In this document: in pieces, positions 1 through 7,475 of the stretch
Layout: each line of letters opens with the position of its first letter
Position numbering within the stretch: the first letter of the stretch is position 1
Translations under genes and position numbers: made by a program
The notes under the pieces: model-generated
Databases searched by the model: none
Seen by the model: the letters and a program-made list of their open reading frames with translations, nothing else
Told to the model about the DNA's origin: nothing
Assembly (NCBI GenBank): GCA_029777935.1
Contig: JAKORH010000191.1
Location: 1 to 11,655, forward strand
Length of the DNA stretch: 11,655 nucleotides
From: Pseudomonadota bacterium
GTDB lineage: Bacteria; Pseudomonadota; Gammaproteobacteria; Burkholderiales; Burkholderiaceae
Direction: 5' to 3'

Positions 1-339
1 ATCGATGATCTGCTCGACTATTCCGGCAATATCGGCGAGATCGGCAAGCGGCTGGGCGACGACCTGCGCGAAGGCAAGGTCACGCTGCCGCTGATCCACG
101 CGCTGCGGCTCGCTTCCCCGCGTGAGCGCGACAAGATCGAACGCGCAATCCGCGACGGCGGCGGCGACTTCGATCAGATCGCGACCATCGTGCGGGGCAA
201 CGGCTCACTCGATTACGTGCGCGAGCGCGCCGTGGCGGAGTCGGGCGCGGCGGAGGCTGCGCTGGCCGCGTTTCCCGCCTCGGTATTTCGCGACTCTTTG
301 CTAGAATTGAGTGTGTTCGCGATGCGTCGGAATCGCTGA
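1..339 (+). CDS. ispB: Octaprenyl/polyprenyl diphosphate synthase, C-terminal part (partial)
   Basis: This is the last 112 codons of a trans-isoprenyl diphosphate synthase. The enzyme extends farnesyl diphosphate with isopentenyl diphosphate to make the side chain of ubiquinone. The window opens inside the second aspartate-rich motif: DDLLD is visible residues 2-6 and binds Mg-diphosphate in this family. GDDLREGKVTLPL follows at residues 19-31, the usual conserved stretch after that motif. The rest is the helical C-terminus, ending SVFAMRRNR, where IspB normally stops. The first DDxxD motif and the start lie off the left edge. The TGA at 337-339 falls at the apex of a strong hairpin (324-348), and a promoter-like element lies inside the last codons. 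IspB is favoured over IspA or GGPP synthase because of the C-terminal sequence and the neighbourhood; product chain length cannot be read from this fragment. Confidence 0.93.
   Translation: MDDLLDYSGNIGEIGKRLGDDLREGKVTLPLIHALRLASPRERDKIERAIRDGGGDFDQIATIVRGNGSLDYVRERAVAESGAAEAALAAFPASVFRDSLLELSVFAMRRNR
280..307 (+). promoter_or_regulatory. Candidate extended -10 promoter inside the end of ispB, facing the tRNA gene
   Basis: TGCTAGAAT at 299-307 is an extended -10 element: TG, one base, then TAGAAT, which matches TATAAT at 5 of 6 positions. The -35 region is poor (TCGGTA at 280-285, spacer 16), as is common for extended -10 promoters. Transcription would start near 314, about 80 bases before the tRNA-Pro. 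It stands out as an AT-rich island in very GC-rich DNA. This is a pattern match only. Confidence 0.4.
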
Positions 340-348
340 TTCCGGCGC
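324..348 (+). terminator. Hairpin straddling the ispB stop codon (no U-tract)
   Basis: Bases 324-334 (GCGTCGGAATC) pair with 338-348 (GATTCCGGCGC) over 11 bp including one G-U pair, leaving the 3-base loop GCT at 335-337. The TGA stop (337-339) sits at the apex. A G-rich sequence follows rather than a run of T, so it is not a classical intrinsic terminator. It may mark or protect the 3' end of ispB mRNA. Confidence 0.45.
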
Positions 349-396
349 GGGGCGAGCCGGTCCGGCGGGCGCGATCGCGCGGCACTGGACCGACGT

Positions 397-473
397 CGGG
401 GTGTAGCTCAGCCTGGTAGAGTACTGCGTTCGGGACGCAGGAGTCGGAGGTTCAAATCCTCTCACCCCGACCA
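397..473 (+). tRNA. tRNA-Pro (anticodon CGG)
   Basis: The 77-base gene folds as a full cloverleaf. The acceptor stem CGGGGTG (397-403) pairs with CACCCCG (463-469), followed by A470 and an encoded CCA at 471-473. The D-arm carries TAGCTCAGCCTGGTAGA. The anticodon stem CTGCG (424-428) pairs with CGCAG (436-440) around the loop TTCGGGA, giving anticodon CGG at 431-433 with G at the next position, as expected for tRNA-Pro. The T-arm is GGAGG-TTCAAAT-CCTCT (446-462). It decodes CCG, a codon used heavily in the surrounding GC-rich genes. I saw no repeat of its 3' end elsewhere in the window, so there is no sign of an integrated element. Confidence 0.97.
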
Positions 474-517
474 TCGATTCCCTGTGCTGGATGACTCAGT
501 CCGTCTGGAACTGACGC

Positions 518-1786
518 TTGGCAGGCATCCCGCTCTGGGCGCAGGTCACCGCACTGGTCGTTCTCCTGGTCCTCGCCGCCTTCTTCTCGCTGGTCGAGAC
601 CGCGATGATGGCGACCAGCCGGTTGCGGCTGCGGCATCTGCTGCGGCAAGGCAGCGGCGCGGCACGCCTGACGCAGTCGCTGCTCGATCGCATCGACCGG
701 TTGCTCAGCGTGATCCTGCTGGGCAACACGCTGCTGAACGCCGGCGCCACGGCGCTCGTCACCGCTCTGGCGATCCGCTACTTCGGCGACAGCCGCTGGG
801 CGCTGGTGCTGGCCACCGGGGCGATTTCGTTCCTGATCCTGGTGTTCGCGGAGCTGACGCCGAAGGTGATCGGCGCCACGTATCCGGAGCGCATTGCGTT
901 GCCGTCGAGTTTCGTGATCGCGCCGCTGCTGCGCTTGATGGCGCCGGCGGTGTGGTTCGTCAACCTTTTCGTGCGCGGACTGCTCTGGATGGCGCGGGTA
1001 CGCCAGGATGCCGCGGCCGAAGCGCGGCGGCTGACGCGCGACGAATTGCGCACGATCGTTCTCGAAGGCGGCGGCGTACTGCGCGGCAAGCACCGCAGCA
1101 TCCTTCTGAACCTGTTCGACCTCGAGCAGGTAACGATCGACGACCTGATGACGCCGCGTGCGCGCAGCGAGGTGCTGGACCTGTCGCATCCGGTCGCGGT
1201 GATTCGCCAGCAGCTGGCTACCTGCTACCACAACAAGCTGCCGGTGATCGACGGCGACATGACGCGCGTGATCGGCGTGCTGCACATAAGGAAGCTGCTG
1301 CCGCTGCTCGACGCCGACACGCTGTCGCACGAAAGCATCCGCGAAATCCTGATCGCGCCTTACTTCGTCCCGAGCGGCACGCCGATCCTGCAGCAGTTGC
1401 AGATGTTCCAGGACAACCGGCAGCGGCTCGGCCTGATCGTCGACGAGTACGGCGAGGTGCAGGGGCTGATCACGCTGGAGGACATCGTCGAGGAAATCGT
1501 CGGCGAATTCACAACGCAGGCGCCTGGACTCGGCACGCGCGGGCTGCGCTGGGACGAGCACGGCCACGTCGTCGTCGACGGCAGCACGCCGCTGCGAGAA
1601 CTGAACCGCCGGCTGTCGCTGCGGCTGCCGCTCACCGGCCCGAAGACGCTCAACGGCCTGATCCTCGAGGCGCTGCAGGAGATTCCGAGCGGTCCGTGCT
1701 GCGTCCGTTACGACCAGTGCATCGTCGAAGTCATCCGGATTCATGACCAATCGGTGCGCAGCGTGCGGCTGATCCGCGCGCCGTGA
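518..1786 (+). CDS. CNNM/DUF21-CBS-CorC_HlyC membrane protein (HlyC/CorC family)
   Basis: This 422-residue membrane protein has the architecture of the CNNM/CorC family: an N-terminal DUF21 domain with hydrophobic segments at about residues 5-28, 63-87, 94-115 and 131-156; a cytosolic CBS pair (about 205-262 and 275-330, the second containing DEYGEVQGLITLEDIVEEIV); and a C-terminal CorC_HlyC domain (about 341-420). Family members are linked to Mg2+/Co2+ efflux or its regulation, with adenine nucleotides binding the CBS pair; 'hemolysin' labels are historical. The start is TTG at 518, because an in-frame TGA lies at 512-514 and residues MAGIPLWAQ match how relatives begin. A weak ribosome site (TGGAA, 506-510) lies 7 bases upstream, inside a small possible hairpin. 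It sits 44 bp after tRNA-Pro and upstream of pilB, but I see no functional tie to pili. The exact substrate is unknown. Confidence 0.88.
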   Translation: MAGIPLWAQVTALVVLLVLAAFFSLVETAMMATSRLRLRHLLRQGSGAARLTQSLLDRIDRLLSVILLGNTLLNAGATALVTALAIRYFGDSRWALVLATGAISFLILVFAELTPKVIGATYPERIALPSSFVIAPLLRLMAPAVWFVNLFVRGLLWMARVRQDAAAEARRLTRDELRTIVLEGGGVLRGKHRSILLNLFDLEQVTIDDLMTPRARSEVLDLSHPVAVIRQQLATCYHNKLPVIDGDMTRVIGVLHIRKLLPLLDADTLSHESIREILIAPYFVPSGTPILQQLQMFQDNRQRLGLIVDEYGEVQGLITLEDIVEEIVGEFTTQAPGLGTRGLRWDEHGHVVVDGSTPLRELNRRLSLRLPLTGPKTLNGLILEALQEIPSGPCCVRYDQCIVEVIRIHDQSVRSVRLIRAP

Positions 1787-1793
1787 AGCGCGC
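1776..1793 (+). terminator. GC hairpin with the CNNM/CBS stop codon in its loop
   Basis: GCGCGC (1776-1781) pairs with GCGCGC (1788-1793) around the loop CGTGAA, which contains the TGA stop at 1784-1786. Three T bases follow (1794-1796), then CCC. The stem is short but all G-C. With the palindrome just downstream it could form a transcript end, though the T-run is too short for a confident intrinsic terminator. Confidence 0.35.
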
Positions 1794-1798
1794 TTTCC

Positions 1799-1817
1799 CG
1801 CGCATGCGGCATGCGCG
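1799..1817. repeat. Perfect inverted repeat, 9-bp arms, downstream of the CNNM/CBS gene
   Basis: CGCGCATGC (1799-1807) and GCATGCGCG (1809-1817) are exact inverted copies around one central G. As RNA this gives an 8-bp stem with a 3-base loop. As DNA it is a near-perfect palindrome that could be a protein site. It lies 12 bases after the stop and well upstream of pilB. No T-tract follows. Confidence 0.4.
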
Positions 1818-1849
1818 TGCTCGACGCCGCGACTCATACGTTGGTTTGC

Positions 1850-1879
1850 TTTACAAATCGAGGGCTTGTGTGCAGTATT
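1850..1879 (+). promoter_or_regulatory. pilB: Candidate weak promoter upstream of pilB
   Basis: The 161-bp gap 1787-1947 is the only sizeable space before the pilus genes and holds a local AT-rich patch. TTTACA (1850-1855) could be a -35 element. TG-C-AGTATT (1871-1879) could be an extended -10 with an 18-base spacer, though the hexamer matches the consensus at only 3 of 6 positions. Transcription would begin near 1886. I found no convincing sigma-54 site. Confidence 0.25.
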
Positions 1880-1885
1880 TTCAAC

Positions 1886-1908
1886 CTCGACTCGAACTTC
1901 GGGTCGGG
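1886..1908 (+). other. pilB: Hairpin in the presumed pilB 5' leader
   Basis: Bases 1886-1894 pair with 1900-1908 over 9 bp (two G-U pairs) around the loop AACTT. The octamer TTCGGGTC in the 3' arm (1898-1905) recurs as a direct repeat at 1914-1921. If transcription starts near 1886 the hairpin would be at the very 5' end of the mRNA. Function unknown. Confidence 0.3.
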
Positions 1909-1947
1909 CGCAGTTCGGGTCATCCGCAACCCATGGTCGAGGCCTAG

Positions 1948-3690
<1,743 letters not shown>

Positions 3691-3712
3691 ACGAACGCGG
3701 AGCACACGAGCA

Positions 3713-4942
3713 ATGGCAACTGGCGCCCTGATCCGACCGCGAGCACCCGCGCGCGAGGCGCTTTTCCTGTGGGAAGGTCGCGACAAGACCGGCAAGATCG
3801 TGCGCGGCGAGATGCGCGCCGGCGGCGAATCGGTCGTCGCCGCTTCGCTGCGCCGGCGCGGCGTGCTGGCGACCAAGATCAAGAAGCAGACCTTCTCGCG
3901 CGGCAAGAAGATCACCGAAAAGGACCTGGCGATCTTCACGCGCCAGTTGTCGACCATGCTGCGCGCCGGCGTGCCGCTGATGCAGTGCTTCGACATCGTC
4001 GCGCGCGGCCACGGCAATCCGTCGATGGCGCGACTGCTGAACGACATCCGCGCCGACGTCGAGACGGGCACCAGCCTGAACCAGGCCTTCCGCAAGTATC
4101 CGCTGCACTTCGATCCGCTGTTCTGCAACCTGGTCGCTGCCGGTGAACAGGCGGGCATTCTGGAGACGCTGCTCGATCGTCTCGCCAGCTACAAGGAAAA
4201 GACGCTGGCGCTGAAGGGCAAGGTCAAGAAGGCGATGTTCTATCCGTTGATGATCATCCTGGTGGCGATCCTGATCACCGCGATCATCATGTACTTCGTG
4301 ATTCCGAGCTTCAAGCAGGTGTTCTCGAGCTTCGGCGCGGATCTGCCGGCGCCGACGCTCGCGGTGATCGCGATATCGGACTTCGTGGTGGGCTACTGGT
4401 ACGTGCTGCTCGCGGCGCTGATCGCGCTGCCCTACTTCGTGTTCCAGGCGTGGAAGCGCTCGCCCAATTTCCAGATACTGGTCGACCGCCTGATGCTGAA
4501 GCCGCCGGTGGTCGGCGAACTGCTGCAGAAGGCATCGGTCGCGCGCTGGTGCCGCACGCTGGCGACGACGTTCGCGGCCGGCGTGCCGCTGGTCGAGGCG
4601 CTCGATTCGGTCGGCCCCGCCTCGGGCAACGCCGTGTACCGCGAGGCCACCAAGCAGATCCAGACCGAGGTGAACATCGGCACCAGCCTCGCGCAGGCAA
4701 TGCAGAACTCCGCCGTGTTTCCCAGCATGGCCGTGCAGATGACGTCGATCGGCGAGGAGTCGGGTTCGCTCGACTCGATGCTGTCGAAGGTCGCCGACTA
4801 CTACGAGCGCGAAGTCGACGAGATGGTCGACGCGATCTCCAGCCTGATCGAGCCGATGATCATGGTCGTATTGGGCGTTCTGGTCGGCGGCATCGTGATC
4901 GCGATCTACCTGCCGATCTTCAAGCTCGGCCAGGTGATCTGA
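3713..4942 (+). CDS. pilC: Type IV pilus inner-membrane platform protein PilC
   Basis: PilC is the polytopic inner-membrane protein that sits on the PilB hexamer and couples ATP hydrolysis to pilin assembly. The protein has 409 residues, normal for the family. Two T2SF (GspF-type) domains are visible, at about residues 72-195 and 275-398. Each contains the repeated LR/F-AGVPL motif (84-89 and 288-293), a G-TSL element (119-122 and 323-326) and a GE-GxLE/D element (144-152 and 347-354). Membrane segments are at about 175-199, 226-247 and 380-404. The N-terminus LFLWEGRDKTGKIVRGE is characteristic of PilC. ATG 3713 has GGAG (3699-3702) ten bases upstream. It follows pilB by 22 bases and precedes pilD by 46 bases. 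GspF of a type II secretion system is less likely, given the pilB and pilD neighbours and the N-terminus. Confidence 0.96.
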   Translation: MATGALIRPRAPAREALFLWEGRDKTGKIVRGEMRAGGESVVAASLRRRGVLATKIKKQTFSRGKKITEKDLAIFTRQLSTMLRAGVPLMQCFDIVARGHGNPSMARLLNDIRADVETGTSLNQAFRKYPLHFDPLFCNLVAAGEQAGILETLLDRLASYKEKTLALKGKVKKAMFYPLMIILVAILITAIIMYFVIPSFKQVFSSFGADLPAPTLAVIAISDFVVGYWYVLLAALIALPYFVFQAWKRSPNFQILVDRLMLKPPVVGELLQKASVARWCRTLATTFAAGVPLVEALDSVGPASGNAVYREATKQIQTEVNIGTSLAQAMQNSAVFPSMAVQMTSIGEESGSLDSMLSKVADYYEREVDEMVDAISSLIEPMIMVVLGVLVGGIVIAIYLPIFKLGQVI

Positions 4943-4956
4943 CTGCCAGCCTCCGG

Positions 4957-4981
4957 GCCGCGGGTGCTGCGCGCCCGCGGC
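4957..4981 (+). other. GC-rich hairpin between pilC and pilD
   Basis: GCCGCGGG (4957-4964) pairs perfectly with CCCGCGGC (4974-4981) around the 9-base loop TGCTGCGCG. It occupies the 46-base pilC-pilD gap and ends 7 bases before the pilD GTG, covering where a ribosome site would be. It could limit pilD translation relative to pilC. No T-run follows, so termination is unlikely. Confidence 0.4.
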
Positions 4982-4988
4982 GCTCGCC

Positions 4989-5825
4989 GTGTCGCCCGAC
5001 CAGCTTTTCATGCTCGCCGCGCTCGTCGTCGGTCTGGTGGTCGGCTCGTTCCTGAACGTCGTCATCCATCGCATGCCGCGGATGATGGAAGCGGACTGGC
5101 GCGCGCAGTGCGCGGAACTCGACGGCAAGGCGCCGCCGCCCGCCGGCGCCTACAACCTGTTCGTGCCCGGCTCGCACTGTCCGGCGTGCCGGACGCCGCT
5201 GCGCATCCGCGACAACTTGCCGCTGATTTCCTATCTCTGGCTCGGCGGCAGATGTGCGGCGTGCGGTGCGCGCATTTCGCCGCGCTACCCGATCGTCGAG
5301 GCCTTGACCGCGGCGCTGTCCGCGTGGATCGCCTGGCATTTCGGCCTTGGGCTGCAGGGCCTGCTCGCGCTCGTGTTTGTCTGGGCGCTGATCGCGCTCA
5401 CCTTCATCGACGCCGACACCACTCTGCTGCCCGACAGCGTGACGCTGCCGCTGCTGTGGCTCGGCCTGCTCGCCAATACGGCCGGCACGTTCGCGCCGCT
5501 GAAGGACGCGGTGATCGGTGCAGTGGCCGGCTACCTCGTGCTGTGGTCGATCTACTGGCTGTTCAAGCTCGCGACCGGCAAGGAGGGCATGGGTTACGGC
5601 GACTTCAAGCTGCTGGCGGCGCTCGGCGCGTGGTTCGGCTGGAAGATGCTGCTGCCGATCGTGCTGCTGTCGTCGCTGGTCGGCGCCGTGGTCGGGATCG
5701 TGCTGATGATTCTCGCGCGGCGCGGCCGCGACATTCCGATTCCGTTCGGACCGTACCTGGCCGCGGCCGGATTCATTGCGCTGCTGTATGGGCACGAACT
5801 CGTCGCGCGGTTCGTCGCGATCTGA
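4989..5825 (+). CDS. pilD: Prepilin peptidase / N-methyltransferase PilD
   Basis: PilD is the bifunctional inner-membrane aspartic protease that cleaves prepilin leaders and N-methylates the new first residue. At 278 residues it has both parts: the N-terminal methyltransferase region, with GSFLNVVIHRMPRM (19-32) and the four zinc-type cysteines C64, C67, C89 and C92, and the A24 peptidase region, with catalytic aspartates D141 (in FIDAD) and D205 (in GMGYGD), 64 residues apart. That matches the spacing I recall for PilD and TcpJ. Several hydrophobic segments run from about 104 to 275. The chosen start is GTG 4989; ATG 5010 (residue 8) is an alternative but would cut into the first membrane helix. 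No clear ribosome site is seen and a hairpin precedes it, so translation may depend on pilC. It probably also processes type II secretion pseudopilins if the genome has them. Confidence 0.95.
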   Translation: MSPDQLFMLAALVVGLVVGSFLNVVIHRMPRMMEADWRAQCAELDGKAPPPAGAYNLFVPGSHCPACRTPLRIRDNLPLISYLWLGGRCAACGARISPRYPIVEALTAALSAWIAWHFGLGLQGLLALVFVWALIALTFIDADTTLLPDSVTLPLLWLGLLANTAGTFAPLKDAVIGAVAGYLVLWSIYWLFKLATGKEGMGYGDFKLLAALGAWFGWKMLLPIVLLSSLVGAVVGIVLMILARRGRDIPIPFGPYLAAAGFIALLYGHELVARFVAI

Positions 5826-6465
5826 ACCGTACGGCGCCCGGCTGCGCGTCGGGCTGACCGGCGGCATAGGCAGCGGCAAGTCGCTGGTGGCCGATGAACT
5901 GGCGCGCCTAGGCGCGCACGTGATCGACACCGATGCAATCGCGCACGCGCTGACCGCACCAGGCGGCGGCGCGATCGCCGCGATCCGCGCGCGCTTCGGC
6001 ACGGACTACCTCGACGGCCGCGGCGCGCTCGATCGCGCCCGCATGCGCGGCCTCGTGTTCGGCGATGCCGAAGCGCGCCGCGCGCTCGAGGAGATCCTGC
6101 ACCCGATGATTCGCGCGCAGGCCGAGGCTAGCGCGGCGGCCGCTGCGGCGGCGGCACCGTACAACGTCTTCGTGATTCCGCTGCTGATCGAATCCGGGTC
6201 GTGGCGCGACCGCGTCGATCGCGTGCTCGTGGTCGACTGCGCGGTCGACACCCAGATCGCGCGCGTCATGCGGCGCAGCGGGCTCGACGCAGCGGCGGCG
6301 CGCGCGATCATCGCTGTGCAGGTTACGCGCGCCGCACGGCTCGACGCAGCCGACGACGTACTGGTGAACGAAGGCGCCGCCGACGACGCGCGGCGCGCCG
6401 CGGCGCGGCTGCACGCGCTGTATCGCGAACTGCCCGTGCGCGGGGGTCGACGCGCGTCGCTGTGA
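5788..6465 (+). CDS. coaE: Dephospho-CoA kinase
   Basis: CoaE phosphorylates the ribose 3'-hydroxyl of dephospho-CoA with ATP, the last step of coenzyme A synthesis in the cytosol. The P-loop [11 protein letters not shown] is at residues 22-32 and [11 protein letters not shown] at 45-55. The family's LHPMIRAQ (104-111), the IPLLIESG strand (130-137) and the C-terminal [16 protein letters not shown] (181-196) are also present. The protein is 225 residues from ATG 5788, which overlaps pilD by 38 bases and leaves about 20 residues before the P-loop; most CoaE proteins have only a few. There is no ATG, GTG or TTG between 5788 and the P-loop. CTG 5842 would give [14 protein letters not shown], the best family fit, but is a rare start codon. 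Expression is probably coupled to pilD. A low-complexity alanine run is at about 114-123. Confidence 0.93.
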   Translation: MGTNSSRGSSRSEPYGARLRVGLTGGIGSGKSLVADELARLGAHVIDTDAIAHALTAPGGGAIAAIRARFGTDYLDGRGALDRARMRGLVFGDAEARRALEEILHPMIRAQAEASAAAAAAAAPYNVFVIPLLIESGSWRDRVDRVLVVDCAVDTQIARVMRRSGLDAAAARAIIAVQVTRAARLDAADDVLVNEGAADDARRAAARLHALYRELPVRGGRRASL

Positions 6466-6490
6466 TATCGTCGGCCCGGACAGCGCCGCC

Positions 6491-7264
6491 ATGAGCAACG
6501 ACACGCAGCAGATCCTCTATGAGTATCCGTTCAGCGAGCGCCTGCGGACCCTGCTGCGCCTGGAGGACCTGTTCGACAAGCTCGACTACTTCGCCGGCCA
6601 GACGCATCCGCACTGCCATCACACGGCCCTGCTGACGCTGTTCGAGATCCTCGAAGTCACGTCGCGCGCGGATCTCAAGAGCGACCTGCTGCAGGAGCTG
6701 GAGCGCCACAAGCAGACGCTGCTCGCGTTCCGCAATAACCCGCAGGTATCCGAGACCGCGCTGGCGTCGGTGCTGGGCGAGATCGAGCGCGCACAATACT
6801 CACTGAACGCCACGCCCGGCAAAGCGGGCCAGCATCTGCGCGACAACGAGTGGTTGACCAGCATCCGCAGCCGCGCCGGCATCCCCGGCGGCACCTGCGA
6901 GTTCGACCTGCCTTCGTATCACGCCTGGCTGATGCGCGACGCCGACGCGCGACGCGAGGACCTGCAGAACTGGGTCAAGCCGATGCAGCAGTTCAACCTC
7001 GGTCTGGCGATCGTGCTGCGTCTTCTGCGCGAGACCGCGCAGAAGAGCCGCCAGGTCGCGGCCGCCGGCTCGTATCAGCAGATGCTGCAGGGGCGCAGCT
7101 ACTCGTTGCTGCAGGTGCGCATCGACGCGCAGCTCGGCGCGATCCCCGAGATCAGCGCCAACAAGTACATGCTATGGATCCGCTTCACGGCCGCGGATCG
7201 CGATCTGAAGCCGCGCCCGCTCGACCGCGACGTGCCGTTCGAACTCGCGCTGTGCGCGTTCTGA
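6491..7264 (+). CDS. zapD: Cell division protein ZapD (FtsZ-associated)
   Basis: ZapD (formerly YacF, DUF1342) binds the C-terminal tail of FtsZ and bundles its filaments to strengthen the division ring. The protein is 257 residues, close to the E. coli length. Family features include the opening [20 protein letters not shown] (8-27), a long alpha-helical N-terminal half, the central [19 protein letters not shown] stretch (117-135), the conserved LPSYHAWL (140-147), and a beta-rich C-terminal domain ending [13 protein letters not shown] 6491 is 25 bases after the coaE stop. No good Shine-Dalgarno sequence is visible. The coaE-zapD-yacG order is the same as in E. coli, which supports the call. 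Confidence 0.95.
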   Translation: MSNDTQQILYEYPFSERLRTLLRLEDLFDKLDYFAGQTHPHCHHTALLTLFEILEVTSRADLKSDLLQELERHKQTLLAFRNNPQVSETALASVLGEIERAQYSLNATPGKAGQHLRDNEWLTSIRSRAGIPGGTCEFDLPSYHAWLMRDADARREDLQNWVKPMQQFNLGLAIVLRLLRETAQKSRQVAAAGSYQQMLQGRSYSLLQVRIDAQLGAIPEISANKYMLWIRFTAADRDLKPRPLDRDVPFELALCAF

Positions 7265-7275
7265 CCGCGCGCGCC

Positions 7276-7473
7276 ATGCCGAAGGCGGTCGCGTGCCCGG
7301 TGTGCGGGGCGACGGTCGAATGGAGCCCGCGCAGCCGGTGGCGACCGTTCTGCTCCGAACGCTGCAAGACGATCGACCTCGGCGACTGGGCCGCGGAGCG
7401 GCATGCAATCGCGGGCCGACCGCTGACCGACGACGAAGCCCCGCTCTCCGACGAGTCGGCGCGCAGGAACTGA
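7276..7473 (+). CDS. yacG: DNA gyrase inhibitor YacG (small zinc-binding protein)
   Basis: This 65-residue protein has the YacG zinc ribbon: C7 and C10 (CPVCG), then C26 and C30 ([14 protein letters not shown]), followed by an acidic C-terminal tail. In E. coli, YacG binds one zinc through four cysteines and inhibits gyrase by contacting GyrB and blocking DNA binding. All four ligands are present, as is the conserved DLGDWAAE stretch. ATG 7276 lies 11 bases after the zapD stop, so it is very likely co-transcribed with it. Its stop is only 2 bases from the end of the oppositely oriented Nudix gene, so there is no room for separate terminators. Length and residue spacing leave little doubt about the family. 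Confidence 0.95.
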   Translation: MPKAVACPVCGATVEWSPRSRWRPFCSERCKTIDLGDWAAERHAIAGRPLTDDEAPLSDESARRN

Positions 7474-7475
7474 CG

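Noticed and set aside
369..380. GCGCGATCGCGC 12-base palindrome before the tRNA
   Set aside because: Short GC-only-type palindromes are expected by chance in DNA this GC-rich; no supporting context.
397..473. tRNA-Pro as an integration site for a genomic island
   Set aside because: No second copy of the tRNA 3' end, no integrase and no composition change; the flanking genes are in the expected conserved order.
452..1837. Long open frame on the - strand opposite the CNNM/CBS gene, about 460 codons
   Set aside because: Antisense frame in high-GC coding DNA; its translation is rich in Arg, Gln, Asp and His with no family resemblance, while the + strand encodes a clear DUF21/CBS protein.
1787..1947. 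Sigma-54 promoter upstream of pilB
   Set aside because: TTGGTTTGC-like bases are present, but no proper TGGCAC-N5-TTGC spacing could be found; pilin genes, not pilB, are the usual sigma-54 targets.
6141..6190. Alanine-rich GCG/GCC run in coaE as a microsatellite or frameshift hotspot
   Set aside because: The codons are mixed rather than a true repeat, and the reading frame continues normally into conserved CoaE motifs.
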